Program-made: the position numbers and the translations under genes
Source of the DNA: Micromonosporaceae bacterium
GTDB lineage: Bacteria; Actinomycetota; Actinomycetes; Mycobacteriales; Micromonosporaceae
Assembly (NCBI GenBank): GCA_020027875.1
Contig: JAHRHA010000053.1
Coordinates: 1-50,529 of the forward strand
Direction: 5' to 3'
Length of the DNA: 50,529 nucleotides
The notes under the pieces: generated by a model
Databases searched by the model: none
Told to the model about the DNA's origin: nothing
What the model saw: only the letters and a program-made list of their open reading frames with translations
Shown here: piece by piece, positions 43,608 through 50,529 of the stretch
Numbering within the stretch: position 1 is the stretch's first letter
Layout of the letters: each line of letters begins with the position of its first letter

Positions 43608-44666
43608 CTACGGCGATACGGTCAGCCGGTCGGCGTAGATGTTCTGGTTGCGGTTGCCGATGCTGTTCGTCGGCGCCGGACCCGGAGTGAGGTCGCATTG
43701 ACCTGCGGGCACGTCGCGATTGTCTGCCCAGGCAACGTGGACGACGTGGTTCGTGCCATCCCACCGCGCGTCCAGCTCGATGTAGTCGCCGTGGAAGGCG
43801 ACGCTGCCGCCGCCGAACATCTGGCAGTTGCCGTTGTGCGAGACGTCGGTGACGCGCTCCTCGTGACTGAATGCGGGGTAGACGGCACCGTCGCAGTTCG
43901 TGCAGGCGTAGTAGACGTCGAGCGCCTCGTTCCCGGCTGTCACGCTGTTTCTGAAGTCGTACCAGGCGACGTGCAGGGCACCGTGGGAGACCTCGATGGT
44001 CGGCCAGATCTGGTGTCGAGCGCCAGGGTCGGTGTTGACCTGCACCGGGGGCCCCCACGTCGTGCCGCCGTCGGTCGAGCGCTGAACGTAGATGTCGAAG
44101 TCGCCGGCAATGCTCATGTAGGCGACGTAGACCACGTTCGAGTTCGTGTTGTCTACTGCGACGAAGGCGAACGTTGGAGTGCGGAAGGCGACGCCCGGAG
44201 CCTGTGCGGAGGCGATCGACCCCACCGTCACCGGCTGGCTCCAGTGCCTCCCGCAGTCTGTTGACTTGACGATGCTGACCGTGCTCGTCGCGTCGGATCC
44301 GCCGGGGAACGTCCGGTAAGCGACGTAGATCGTTCCGTCTGGGCCGACGGCGATGTCGGAACCCTGGTTTCCCCGTGTGCCGGCCGGACCACCGCTGGAG
44401 ATAACCCGCGGCTGGGAGAATGTTGCCCCGCCATCGGTCGACCTGCTAAAGACGATCGGAAACGAACCGTTGACGCCGTGGAACGGCGTGTGGGTGACGT
44501 AGACGTTACCTGCGCACGGGCTCGCCGCGGGCGAGTTGACGTCAAGCTCCATCCACTCCTTGTCTACGAAGGTGCCCGCGAATGCGAACTTCTGGTTCGG
44601 TGGTACGGCGAAACCGACGGCGTACGGAGTGAAAGGTGGGGGAACCCTCGATCCCGAATCGACCAT
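43608..44666 (-). CDS. Sialidase-fold (BNR/Asp-box) protein, N-terminus uncertain
   Basis: 352 residues from the ATG at 44666. Three Asp-boxes mark a beta-propeller: SRSTDGGATFSQP, KSTDCGRHWSQP and QRSTDGGTTWGPP. Propeller strands such as GPDGTIYVAYRTFPGG, NVVYVAYMSIAGDFDIYVQ and ALHVAWYDFRNSVTAGNEAL lie between. The catalytic Arg triad of true sialidases cannot be confirmed. There is no signal peptide at the ATG, yet such proteins are normally exported, and the frame remains open upstream (PRVNTAQ before the Met). The original N-terminus has probably been lost or frameshifted. Confidence 0.8.
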   Translation of the reverse strand: MVDSGSRVPPPFTPYAVGFAVPPNQKFAFAGTFVDKEWMELDVNSPAASPCAGNVYVTHTPFHGVNGSFPIVFSRSTDGGATFSQPRVISSGGPAGTRGNQGSDIAVGPDGTIYVAYRTFPGGSDATSTVSIVKSTDCGRHWSQPVTVGSIASAQAPGVAFRTPTFAFVAVDNTNSNVVYVAYMSIAGDFDIYVQRSTDGGTTWGPPVQVNTDPGARHQIWPTIEVSHGALHVAWYDFRNSVTAGNEALDVYYACTNCDGAVYPAFSHEERVTDVSHNGNCQMFGGGSVAFHGDYIELDARWDGTNHVVHVAWADNRDVPAGQCDLTPGPAPTNSIGNRNQNIYADRLTVSP

Positions 44667-45053
44667 CTGTGCGGTATTGACCCTAGGCGCTGTCCTGCCT
44701 GTTGGCGACTCGAAACCAAAACGCTGGCGAAGCTGCCAGTGCTCGGCCTGCCAGGAAGTCGTCTGGGAGGAACCGGCGGCGCCGGGGACCTATGGTGGGC
44801 CCCGGCGCGTCGATACTCCTATCCCTGAGACGTTCTCGCGACGTCGAGGGCGAACGGCATGCCCGCTCGCGGACGGGGCCCGCGTGTCGTCGGGACGGTG
44901 GAAGCGCCGGGCAGGGTAAACCAGATCCGCATGCGCCACTGGCCAGCGGCCGCGCGGTCGAGACTGGGCTACCCTGAGTTGACCTTGCGTCGTCGACGCC
45001 GCGCCGTTCCGGGCCGCGTCGGGCGATTTGTATAGCTGAGGGCGGGGCGGGCG
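44667..45053. other. Region between sialidase-like gene and LAL fragment
   Basis: About 390 bp. The minus frame continuous with the sialidase-like gene is open for some distance but shows no signal peptide or start. No gene is recognised on the plus strand. No hairpin stands out. Confidence 0.35.
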
Positions 45054-45180
45054 ATGTTGCTGGGGTGCGACGACGAGATGGCCGCGCTGAGCGGTCTGCT
45101 GGACCGGGCGGCCAACCGACACAGCGGCGCCTTGGCGGTGCGCGGCGACGCCGGCATCGGGAAGTCGTCGCTCGCGGCAC
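45054..45180 (+). pseudogene. LAL-type regulator, N-terminal fragment (second)
   Basis: The ATG at 45054 starts LLGCDDEMAALSGLLDRAAN and SGALAVRGDAGIGKSSLAA, the N-terminal AAA domain of a LAL regulator with Walker A GDAGIGKSS. After about 43 residues the frame is lost; a further piece in another frame (PPLLGVVEDAQPLS) suggests a deletion to the Walker B region. Nothing else of the gene remains before the DUF1345 start at 45256. Confidence 0.7.
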
Positions 45181-45255
45181 CGTCGACCCGGCCGGACCGC
45201 CGCTCCTCGGGGTGGTCGAGGACGCCCAGCCGCTGTCCACGAGGGCGGCGGTGAC

Positions 45256-45969
45256 ATGCCCGATGTGACCGGAGACCCTCCGTCGATGAGCGGGATGCCG
45301 TCGGAGACGCTGTACCACCGATGGCTAGGCTGGCACGCCTTGGCCATGCGACGAGCCATCATTGTGGTCTCGGTTGGGGTGATCGTCGCTCTGGTTCTCC
45401 TGCGGTTCGCTACGTGGGAGTTGGCCGTGATCGGGGGCTGGGACGCTGCCGCGCTCACCTTCCTCTTCACAGTGTGGCCGATCATCATTCGAGCGAACGG
45501 CTCGCACGTCGAGCAGCTCACCGCACGCGAGGACGAGACACGCGGCTCCGCTACGGCGCTGATCGTCGGGGCGAGCGTCGCCAGCCTCCTGGGTGTCGGC
45601 TTTGCCCTTGGCCTTGCGGGTCGGGAGAGCGGCCCGCTGCGGGTCGTGTTGATCGGTCTTGCGGTGCTGACCGTCGTCTTGTCGTGGACGGTGGTCAACA
45701 CGGTCTATACCCTGCGCTACGCCCACCTGTACTTCGGGTCGCGAAGAGATGGCATTGCCTTCGGCGGAACGGCAACAGAGGAGAGACCCAACTACCGCGA
45801 CTTCGCGTACGTCTCCTTCACGATCGGCATGACCTACCAGGTGTCCGACACGGACGTTCGCAATCCGCGGATCCGGCGCACCGTGCTTTCCCAGGCCCTC
45901 CTGTCCTACGTGTTCGGCGTGGTGATCGTGGCGGGTGCCATCAACCTCATCGCCGGACTGGTCCGCTGA
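45256..45969 (+). CDS. DUF1345 membrane protein
   Basis: 237 residues; ATG at 45256, with further in-frame Met codons nearby. Five or so membrane segments: AIIVVSVGVIVALVLLRFA, LAVIGGWDAAALTFLFTVWP, ATALIVGASVASLLGVGFAL, VVLIGLAVLTVVLSWTVVNT and LLSYVFGVVIVAGAINLIAG. The family signature is clear: VNTVYTLRYAHLYF and NYRDFAYVSFTIGMTYQVSD. DUF1345 proteins are widespread inner-membrane proteins with no known function. It stands alone in the plus direction. Confidence 0.92.
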   Translation: MPDVTGDPPSMSGMPSETLYHRWLGWHALAMRRAIIVVSVGVIVALVLLRFATWELAVIGGWDAAALTFLFTVWPIIIRANGSHVEQLTAREDETRGSATALIVGASVASLLGVGFALGLAGRESGPLRVVLIGLAVLTVVLSWTVVNTVYTLRYAHLYFGSRRDGIAFGGTATEERPNYRDFAYVSFTIGMTYQVSDTDVRNPRIRRTVLSQALLSYVFGVVIVAGAINLIAGLVR

Positions 45970-46068
45970 CCTCGGTGAGTTAACGGCGCGACCACTACGA
46001 CCACAAAGCACTCTCTGGTCATAACCGTGACCCCGGGCGTGCAGTGTGTCCAGCATCTCCTCTAACAC

Positions 46069-46086
46069 GTCCGCAACAACGCGGAC
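46069..46086. promoter_or_regulatory. Inverted repeat upstream of the lipoprotein fragment
   Basis: GTCCGC, AACAAC, GCGGAC: a 6-bp perfect inverted repeat ending 17 bases before the GTG at 46104. It could be a regulator site or leader hairpin of the now truncated gene. Confidence 0.3.
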
Positions 46087-46103
46087 ACAAGAGGAGACGA
46101 GCC

Positions 46104-46190
46104 GTGACAATGAGCAGACGTATACGGACCCTGTGCGCGGTGGCCGCGGTCGCCCTCGCCACCTCGGGGTGCGCGAACGGACGACTCCTT
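46104..46190 (+). pseudogene. Lipoprotein gene, N-terminal fragment (signal peptide only)
   Basis: GTG at 46104 follows GAGGAG by 7 bases. It encodes MTMSRRIRTLCAVAAVALAT and then SGCANG: a basic n-region, a hydrophobic core and the lipobox ATSGC, a clear type II signal peptide. From about 46190 the sequence is no longer protein-like in this frame, and the 3' end of the opposite-strand permease gene begins at 46220. The mature protein has been removed by a rearrangement. Confidence 0.7.
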
Positions 46191-46219
46191 CCACAAAGGG
46201 TGGCGGGCGCCCAAGGGTG

Positions 46220-48349
46220 CTACTCGAAGCGCACGTTGTCGTGCCGGGTTGCCACATCCATCAGGGGCCAGGTGATCATGCACACGGCGAGAGCGGTCAG
46301 TACCGCTGCGGTCACGCCGAGCAAGAAACCGGGACTCGGCCACGCGAACTCACTCGGAGCTACCAGGAAACCGACGAGCAAGGTGGTACCCATGACGCCG
46401 AGCACCGTGAGGGCGAGGGGGACGGCGGTCTCCAGCAGCGCGAGCCACCGCAGCTCGCGCACGCTAACACCGGAGGCACGCAGCAGCGCGAACGGGCGCC
46501 GCCGGTCCATCAGCCCCGCGACGGTCGAGACGGTCAGGCTGCACGCCGCAACGAGCACCACGAACGCCATCGCGATCGGGAACAGGGACTCGGCGCCGCC
46601 GAGAGCGGACTTGTACAGCTCAGCATCGATGGGCTGCGGCGCCGGGCCTTCGGCGGCGTAGTCGCGGTAGGTCCGGGTCAGCGCGTGCGGCATCGTGCGT
46701 ACAGCTAAGGTACGGATCCGCTCCTCCGCGGCGAGTGTGCCGTCGGTGGGCACGAAGAGCGTGTCGATCGGGAGGCGGTCGGCGTTCGGCCCGGGCTCGG
46801 CGAACCCGTTCGGGTAGAACAGCGCCGCGACTGGCCCTCTCTCGCCGACCTCGACCGGCAGGGGACAGGTCAGGCTGGTAACTCGGGCAAGCTCCGCGCA
46901 GGGTACGATCATCGACCGTCCTGGCCCTGATCGCGCCACCACAACACGGTCGGACATCAGCGGCGCCAGCGTCTCCTCGGCCGCGCCGACCACCTGGATC
47001 GCGACCACGCCGGGGTCCAGGACGGTGCGAGGTGCATCGGCACTGGCCTCCGCGGCCACCCCGATCGGGGTGGCGACGAACACCGCCAGGGCCACGGCAA
47101 TGACCGCGTGGGAGGCGGCGTAGGGGTCGGCGGCGATCCGGCGTGCCGCCATCAGGGTCGTCGCGCGGCGGCTCAGTCGGGCGAGCCCGCGACTGATCCA
47201 CATGCACAGCCAGGGTCCGGAAATGACGATACCGACCAATATGGACAGTGGTGCGACCACGCCGAGCAATGCGAGCGCCGGGTCGTCGGCCGGGGCGTCC
47301 GGGTCGCTGGAGCGCTGGTCTATCGCCATGATGCCGAGGATCCCGACGGCGATCGGAACGAGCCGCCACGCCCGCGGCGGCCGGCGCCGCACTCGCCGGC
47401 GCGCACCCAGTGGTGTGATCTGCACCCGGTGCAGTGCCACGAGGGTGGTGGCCACGGCGATCAGCGGCACCGCCCCGAGCACCACCGCCACCTGCCACGC
47501 CGGCGCTGCGAGGTCGTCGAGGGGAAACCGCAGGCCCTCCAGCCTGACGTGCTTCGCCGCGACGGGGCGCGCGACGGCGTACCCAAGCGAGCCGAGCAGA
47601 ACGCCGCCGATCGCCGCTACGGCGGTCTCCGTCGCCGCCAGCACCCCGGTCTGCCCCCGGGTCGCGCCGGCGAGGCGGATCGCCGCGAAGCGCTGCTCAC
47701 GCCTCGCGGCACCAACCCGGGTGACGAGCGCGATGAACACCAGCACCGGACCGACGAGCAAGACCGCCAACATGGTGACCAGGATCTGCACGAAGATTCC
47801 GAGATCCATCTCCTCGCCCGGCCGCTCGAAGCCACGGATCTCGTACGCGCCGACCGTAGCCCGCAACTGCTCCGGCGTGTGGCCGACGATGGCCACGAGC
47901 TCGTCCGGGGATACCAGGCCCTCCAGCCCGATCGTGCCGGTCACTTGGCCCGGGAACCGGTCGCCAAGTTGATCGTCTGGAACGGTGCGGAGCAACTCGG
48001 CCAGCGCGGGCGAGACCACCATCTCACCGGCGCCAGGCAGCCGGTCCAGGCCGGGCGGCACCGGCGGACGCGCGCCGAGTGCCGCGATATGCACGCGGAT
48101 GATGTTCTGGCCCGCGTACCGGTCGGTGACGGCAAGCCACAGTGCCGCGTCGGGCGCGGTGGCAGGGGTGGACGCGTCCGTGCGATGCCACGCATAGCGG
48201 TCTATCCGACCCTGCAGGCCCGGCATCGCGGTCAGGCTGAATAGCAGCAGTACGACGCCGATCGCGACTCCGCTTGCCATCAAGGCGAACCGGGCCACGC
48301 TCTCCCGGCCGCCTGCGAATGCGATGCGCAGCCCCAGCACGATGTTCAT
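46220..48349 (-). CDS. FtsX-like ABC transporter permease (MacB-type)
   Basis: 709 residues from the ATG at 48349, overlapping the ATPase stop by four bases. A membrane segment near the N-terminus (MASGVAIGVVLLLFSLTAM) is followed by a large extracytoplasmic domain. Next come FtsX-type segments (QILVTMLAVLLVGPVLVFIA, VGAARREQRFAAIRLAGATR) and a second FtsX half at the C-terminus (FPIAMAFVVLVAACSLTVST, DRRRPFALLRASGVSVRELR). The paired LRLxGA/LRASG coupling helices that contact the ATPase are visible in both halves. Such permeases act mechanically, exporting peptides or moving lipoproteins. It is the last gene of a PadR-controlled operon. Confidence 0.9.
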   Translation of the reverse strand: MNIVLGLRIAFAGGRESVARFALMASGVAIGVVLLLFSLTAMPGLQGRIDRYAWHRTDASTPATAPDAALWLAVTDRYAGQNIIRVHIAALGARPPVPPGLDRLPGAGEMVVSPALAELLRTVPDDQLGDRFPGQVTGTIGLEGLVSPDELVAIVGHTPEQLRATVGAYEIRGFERPGEEMDLGIFVQILVTMLAVLLVGPVLVFIALVTRVGAARREQRFAAIRLAGATRGQTGVLAATETAVAAIGGVLLGSLGYAVARPVAAKHVRLEGLRFPLDDLAAPAWQVAVVLGAVPLIAVATTLVALHRVQITPLGARRRVRRRPPRAWRLVPIAVGILGIMAIDQRSSDPDAPADDPALALLGVVAPLSILVGIVISGPWLCMWISRGLARLSRRATTLMAARRIAADPYAASHAVIAVALAVFVATPIGVAAEASADAPRTVLDPGVVAIQVVGAAEETLAPLMSDRVVVARSGPGRSMIVPCAELARVTSLTCPLPVEVGERGPVAALFYPNGFAEPGPNADRLPIDTLFVPTDGTLAAEERIRTLAVRTMPHALTRTYRDYAAEGPAPQPIDAELYKSALGGAESLFPIAMAFVVLVAACSLTVSTVAGLMDRRRPFALLRASGVSVRELRWLALLETAVPLALTVLGVMGTTLLVGFLVAPSEFAWPSPGFLLGVTAAVLTALAVCMITWPLMDVATRHDNVRFE

Positions 48350-49029
48350 GGCACGGCCGCCGGCTGTACGACGAATCCGTCTCGCACAGTGACCGTGCGG
48401 TCGGCGTACGCCGCGACCCGTGGCTCGTGGGTGACCACGACGACGCCAGTGCGTTCCGTCTTGGCCGTGGACACGAGCAGCTCCATGACCTCGTCCGCGG
48501 CGACCGAGTCGAGTGACCCGGTGGGCTCGTCGGCGAAGACCAGCCGCGGACCGGCGATCAGGGCACGGGCGATCGCGACCCGCTGGCCCTGTCCCCCGGA
48601 GAGCTCGCCGGGCAACCGGCGTCCTAGACCGGCCAGGCCCAGCCGAGGCAGCCATGTCTCGGCAGCCGCCATCGCGCGCCGTCCGCGCCCGGCCAGCAGG
48701 AGCGGCAGCGCAATGTTCTCCAGCACCGGCAGCTCGGGCACCAGTTGCCCGAATTGGAACACGAACCCGAAAGACTTCCGGCGCAGGCGGCTGCGCTGCC
48801 AGTCGGGCAGGTGGTCGATTCGCTGGCCGTCGAACGTCACATCGCCGGAATCCGGCGTCAGGATGCCGGCCAGACAGTGCAGCAGGGTGGACTTGCCGGC
48901 ACCGCTGGGCCCCATCACCGCGAGCACCTCGCCGGCATCGACCGACATGTCCACCCCGCGCAGCGCCGGAGTCGGGCCGAAGCTCTTGTGCAGCCCACGC
49001 CCGGTCAGCAGGGTGGTGCCGTTGCTCAT
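48346..49029 (-). CDS. ABC transporter ATP-binding protein (MacB/LolD-type)
   Basis: 227 residues. All motifs are intact: Walker A MGPSGAGKSTLLHCLAG, Q-loop FGFVFQFGQLVPELPVLENI, signature LPGELSGGQGQRVAIARAL, Walker B RLVFADEPTGSLD and switch TGVVVVTHEP. The sequence is of the class that pairs with FtsX-like permeases rather than importers. It overlaps both neighbours by four bases, so regulator, ATPase and permease are made together in the order PadR, ATPase, permease. Confidence 0.95.
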   Translation of the reverse strand: MSNGTTLLTGRGLHKSFGPTPALRGVDMSVDAGEVLAVMGPSGAGKSTLLHCLAGILTPDSGDVTFDGQRIDHLPDWQRSRLRRKSFGFVFQFGQLVPELPVLENIALPLLLAGRGRRAMAAAETWLPRLGLAGLGRRLPGELSGGQGQRVAIARALIAGPRLVFADEPTGSLDSVAADEVMELLVSTAKTERTGVVVVTHEPRVAAYADRTVTVRDGFVVQPAAVP

Positions 49030-49556
49030 AACTGGATCTCCTCGGCCAGCGCACCCAGGCGCCCTGCGGCATGGTCGATCCAGCGCAGATCCGCCTCGAT
49101 GTGGAAGAGCTGATAGTCGATGAGCAGGCTCTCCTGCGGCGAGGCGGTGCGCCGCGCCGCGGTGAGTTCGCGCATCACCGCCAGGTGCCGTTCCCGCTGC
49201 GTGTCCAGGAACGCCTGCGCGGGCCGGCCGGACTGCAAGGCCAGCACCACCTTCTGGAACAGCACCGTCTGCAGATGAGGTTGCGGATCTTCCGGTTCGG
49301 ACAGCCAGCGTTCCAAGTCCGTCACACCCTCCGCCGTGATCGAGTAACGCTTGCGGTCCGGCCCCGCACCCGCCTCTACACCGACGATCTCGACCAGCCC
49401 GTCCCGCTGAAGCTGCGCCAGCGTCCGGTACACCTGGCCGAAGCGCACTGGGCGGAAGACGCCGAACACTCGGTCGTAGGACTGCTTGAGGTCGTAGCCG
49501 TGGCGTTCGGTGTCCTCAAGAAGGCCCAGCAGCACGTGGGAAACCGTCACGCTCAC
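49026..49556 (-). CDS. PadR-family transcriptional regulator
   Basis: 176 residues from the GTG at 49556; a second GTG two codons later (49550) may be the true start because the -10 box lies so close. The N-terminal winged helix is typical: HVLLGLLEDTERHGYDLKQS, VFRPVRFGQVYRTLAQLQRD and GLVEIVGVEAGAGPDRKRY. The C-terminal helical part (QKVVLALQSGRPAQAFLDTQ) is the dimer domain. PadR regulators next to ABC genes usually repress an efflux operon until a drug-like ligand binds. A palindrome at 49561-49577 is the likely operator. Confidence 0.94.
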   Translation of the reverse strand: MSVTVSHVLLGLLEDTERHGYDLKQSYDRVFGVFRPVRFGQVYRTLAQLQRDGLVEIVGVEAGAGPDRKRYSITAEGVTDLERWLSEPEDPQPHLQTVLFQKVVLALQSGRPAQAFLDTQRERHLAVMRELTAARRTASPQESLLIDYQLFHIEADLRWIDHAAGRLGALAEEIQL

Positions 49557-49558
49557 GC

Positions 49559-49577
49559 ACTATACCTCATGGGTATA
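49559..49577 (-). promoter_or_regulatory. PadR operon promoter and palindromic operator
   Basis: TATACC, five bases, GGTATA (49561-49577) is a perfect 6+6 inverted repeat. On the minus strand its left arm overlaps a TATAGT -10 box (49564 to 49559). Transcription would then begin near 49552, at or after the annotated GTG, pointing to a leaderless message starting at the GTG at 49550. The overlap of palindrome and -10 suits autorepression by PadR. Confidence 0.55.
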
Positions 49578-50529
49578 CCCCGTGGGAAGAGGCTTGCTGT
49601 TGCTAGTGAGCGTCCTGGGCCATCCGGTGGGCGTGGCGGCGTGCTGAAGCCGGCGTGGCTCGCCACATCGGTGGCCACCGTGGGCGGGTGGCTGCGCGAT
49701 TTGAGTCGCGCTGGGCTCCAACCCGAACAACCCAAGCGCGACAAACGCCGCCATGAACATCATCGAGGCCGCAACGCGGTGTTGCGGCGCCACGGCATAC
49801 ACAATGTTGCCGATCAGGCCCAATCCCAACGCGGCCAACAGCAGCCATAACGCCGGTACCGGCCGCGCCGTGACCTGGAGCAGTCGCCCCAGTGCGCCAA
49901 GAACCCGGCGGGCCACCATGAGCGCTTCGGTGTCGACCAGCCGGGCCCGGGCACTGTGCCAGTCCTGTATGACCATCGCGGCTCGCTCGAGCGCACCGGG
50001 CCGGTGGGTGGCCACTCCAGTGCTGTCGGTCAGGGCATCGAACACGGCGGTGACGATGCGAAGCCGTGGCCGGGTGGCACCCCACCGGGGCAGCTCGTCC
50101 CGTACCGCGGCGAGGAACCGCTTCGCCCCCATGCGACGGACCCGTGTCAGGTCGCCGTGGCAGCGGTCGAGCACCACGGTCAAGGCGGCGCACCACGAGG
50201 CCGACCGAAACGGCGCCCCGGCCGCATCCAGCACCGCCGGCCCTACGCATTCGAGCAGGTCGCGTAGCTGCTGCACCCCGGCGGTGGCGTCGGTGGTCAA
50301 CTGGTTGCGGCGCGCGCCCAGGTGCCGCAGCCGGGCGTACTGCGCGCTGGCCCGTTCCGGCTCGTAGCAGCACAACTGCGCGGCGAGGCGGGCGATGATG
50401 ACCGCGTCCTTCGGGTCGGACTTGTCCCAGGTCAGGTCCTCGGCCTCGCGGGCCCGCCACACCAGCAACGGCTGCACACAAACCAGGCTCAGACCGCGCT
50501 CGGCGGCGAGCTGGTCCAGCACCCGCCAC
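49560..50529 (-). pseudogene. IS110-family transposase fused in frame to a membrane-protein segment
   Basis: The reading frame enters from beyond the window edge. Its first ~203 visible residues are IS110-type: the DEDD-region TWDKSDPKDAVIIARLAAQL, RHLGARRNQLTTDATAGVQQ and LLECVGPAVLDAAGAPF, down to VIQDWHSARARLVDTEALMV. Then, without a frame change, it becomes a membrane segment (VPALWLLLAALGLGLIGNIV, MMFMAAFVALGLFGLEPSAT) near 49907 and ends in a low-complexity tail at the PadR operator. The C-terminal transposase_20 domain is missing. The membrane part resembles the 7TM input domain of some GGDEF proteins, but weakly. The chimera should not transpose. Confidence 0.7.

Noticed and set aside
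47108..48244. 378-residue plus-strand frame opposite the FtsX-like permease
   Set aside because: Antisense shadow; the permease has membrane segments and coupling motifs in the opposite direction.
1..50529. Possible CRISPR array, tRNA or rRNA genes, or a complete secondary-metabolite cluster
   Set aside because: No regularly spaced short repeats, cloverleaf or rRNA-like sequence was recognised; SARP and LAL regulators are present but no PKS, NRPS or other core synthase genes are.

Overview
The window is about 50 kb of high-GC DNA, almost certainly from an actinomycete (Actinomycetota). The gene content supports this: two AfsR/SARP-type BTAD regulators, a large LuxR (LAL) ATPase regulator plus pieces of three more, an ECF42 sigma factor with its DGPF/YCII partner, DUF4386 and DUF1345 membrane proteins, and frequent GTG starts with ATGA/GTGA overlaps. 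Nothing gives a genus. No rRNA, tRNA, CRISPR array or origin was found.

Layout. 0-6 kb is mostly decayed: a frameshifted SARP/nSTAND regulator, a frameshifted TolB-like secreted propeller protein, a broken IS1595-type transposase and an unfamiliar winged-helix protein with a damaged start. 6-9.5 kb holds a small membrane protein and a NarL-type two-component pair. 9.7-13.4 kb holds a PIN-toxin remnant and then a tightly coupled operon: a TetR regulator with an inverted repeat at its promoter, and two proteins that together carry all the domains of a rifampin-phosphotransferase/PEP-synthase-like enzyme, but split and in reversed order. 13.6-19.3 kb carries an intact LAL regulator, a small monooxygenase-fold protein, a membrane protein, a damaged flavin monooxygenase and a Crp/Fnr regulator. 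19.6-24.4 kb holds an HsdM remnant, an amidohydrolase coupled to an unknown protein, a glyoxalase remnant and an intact SARP regulator. 24.6-29.7 kb holds two DUF4386 paralogues and a heterodimeric ABC exporter whose two subunits have lost complementary ATP-site motifs.

30.2-37 kb contains an amidase, a LAL/IstB remnant junction, a DHFR-like reductase lying between two copies of a roughly 126-bp repeat, the DGPF/ECF42 pair, an FtsH tail and a CapK/PaaK-like adenylate-forming enzyme coupled to a nitroreductase-like protein. The nitroreductase is fused by a deletion to an epoxide hydrolase that has lost its catalytic histidine (37-39.2 kb). 39.6-40.6 kb is a graveyard of mobile-element pieces (group II intron reverse transcriptase, serine recombinase, LuxR tail). 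40.6-46 kb holds a methyltransferase, a TPR remnant, an M43/pappalysin-like metzincin, a sialidase-fold protein, a LAL fragment, a DUF1345 protein and the cut-off head of a lipoprotein gene. 46.2-49.6 kb is a PadR-ATPase-permease (MacB/FtsX-type) operon with a palindrome at its promoter. The right edge is an IS110 transposase fused in frame to a membrane segment.

Taken together this is an accessory, rearranged region: intact regulators and small operons sit between many truncated or frameshifted genes, several visible only as start-less C-terminal pieces. Some single-base frameshifts in otherwise well-preserved genes could be sequence errors. All family calls were made by reading motifs by eye; no database search was run.
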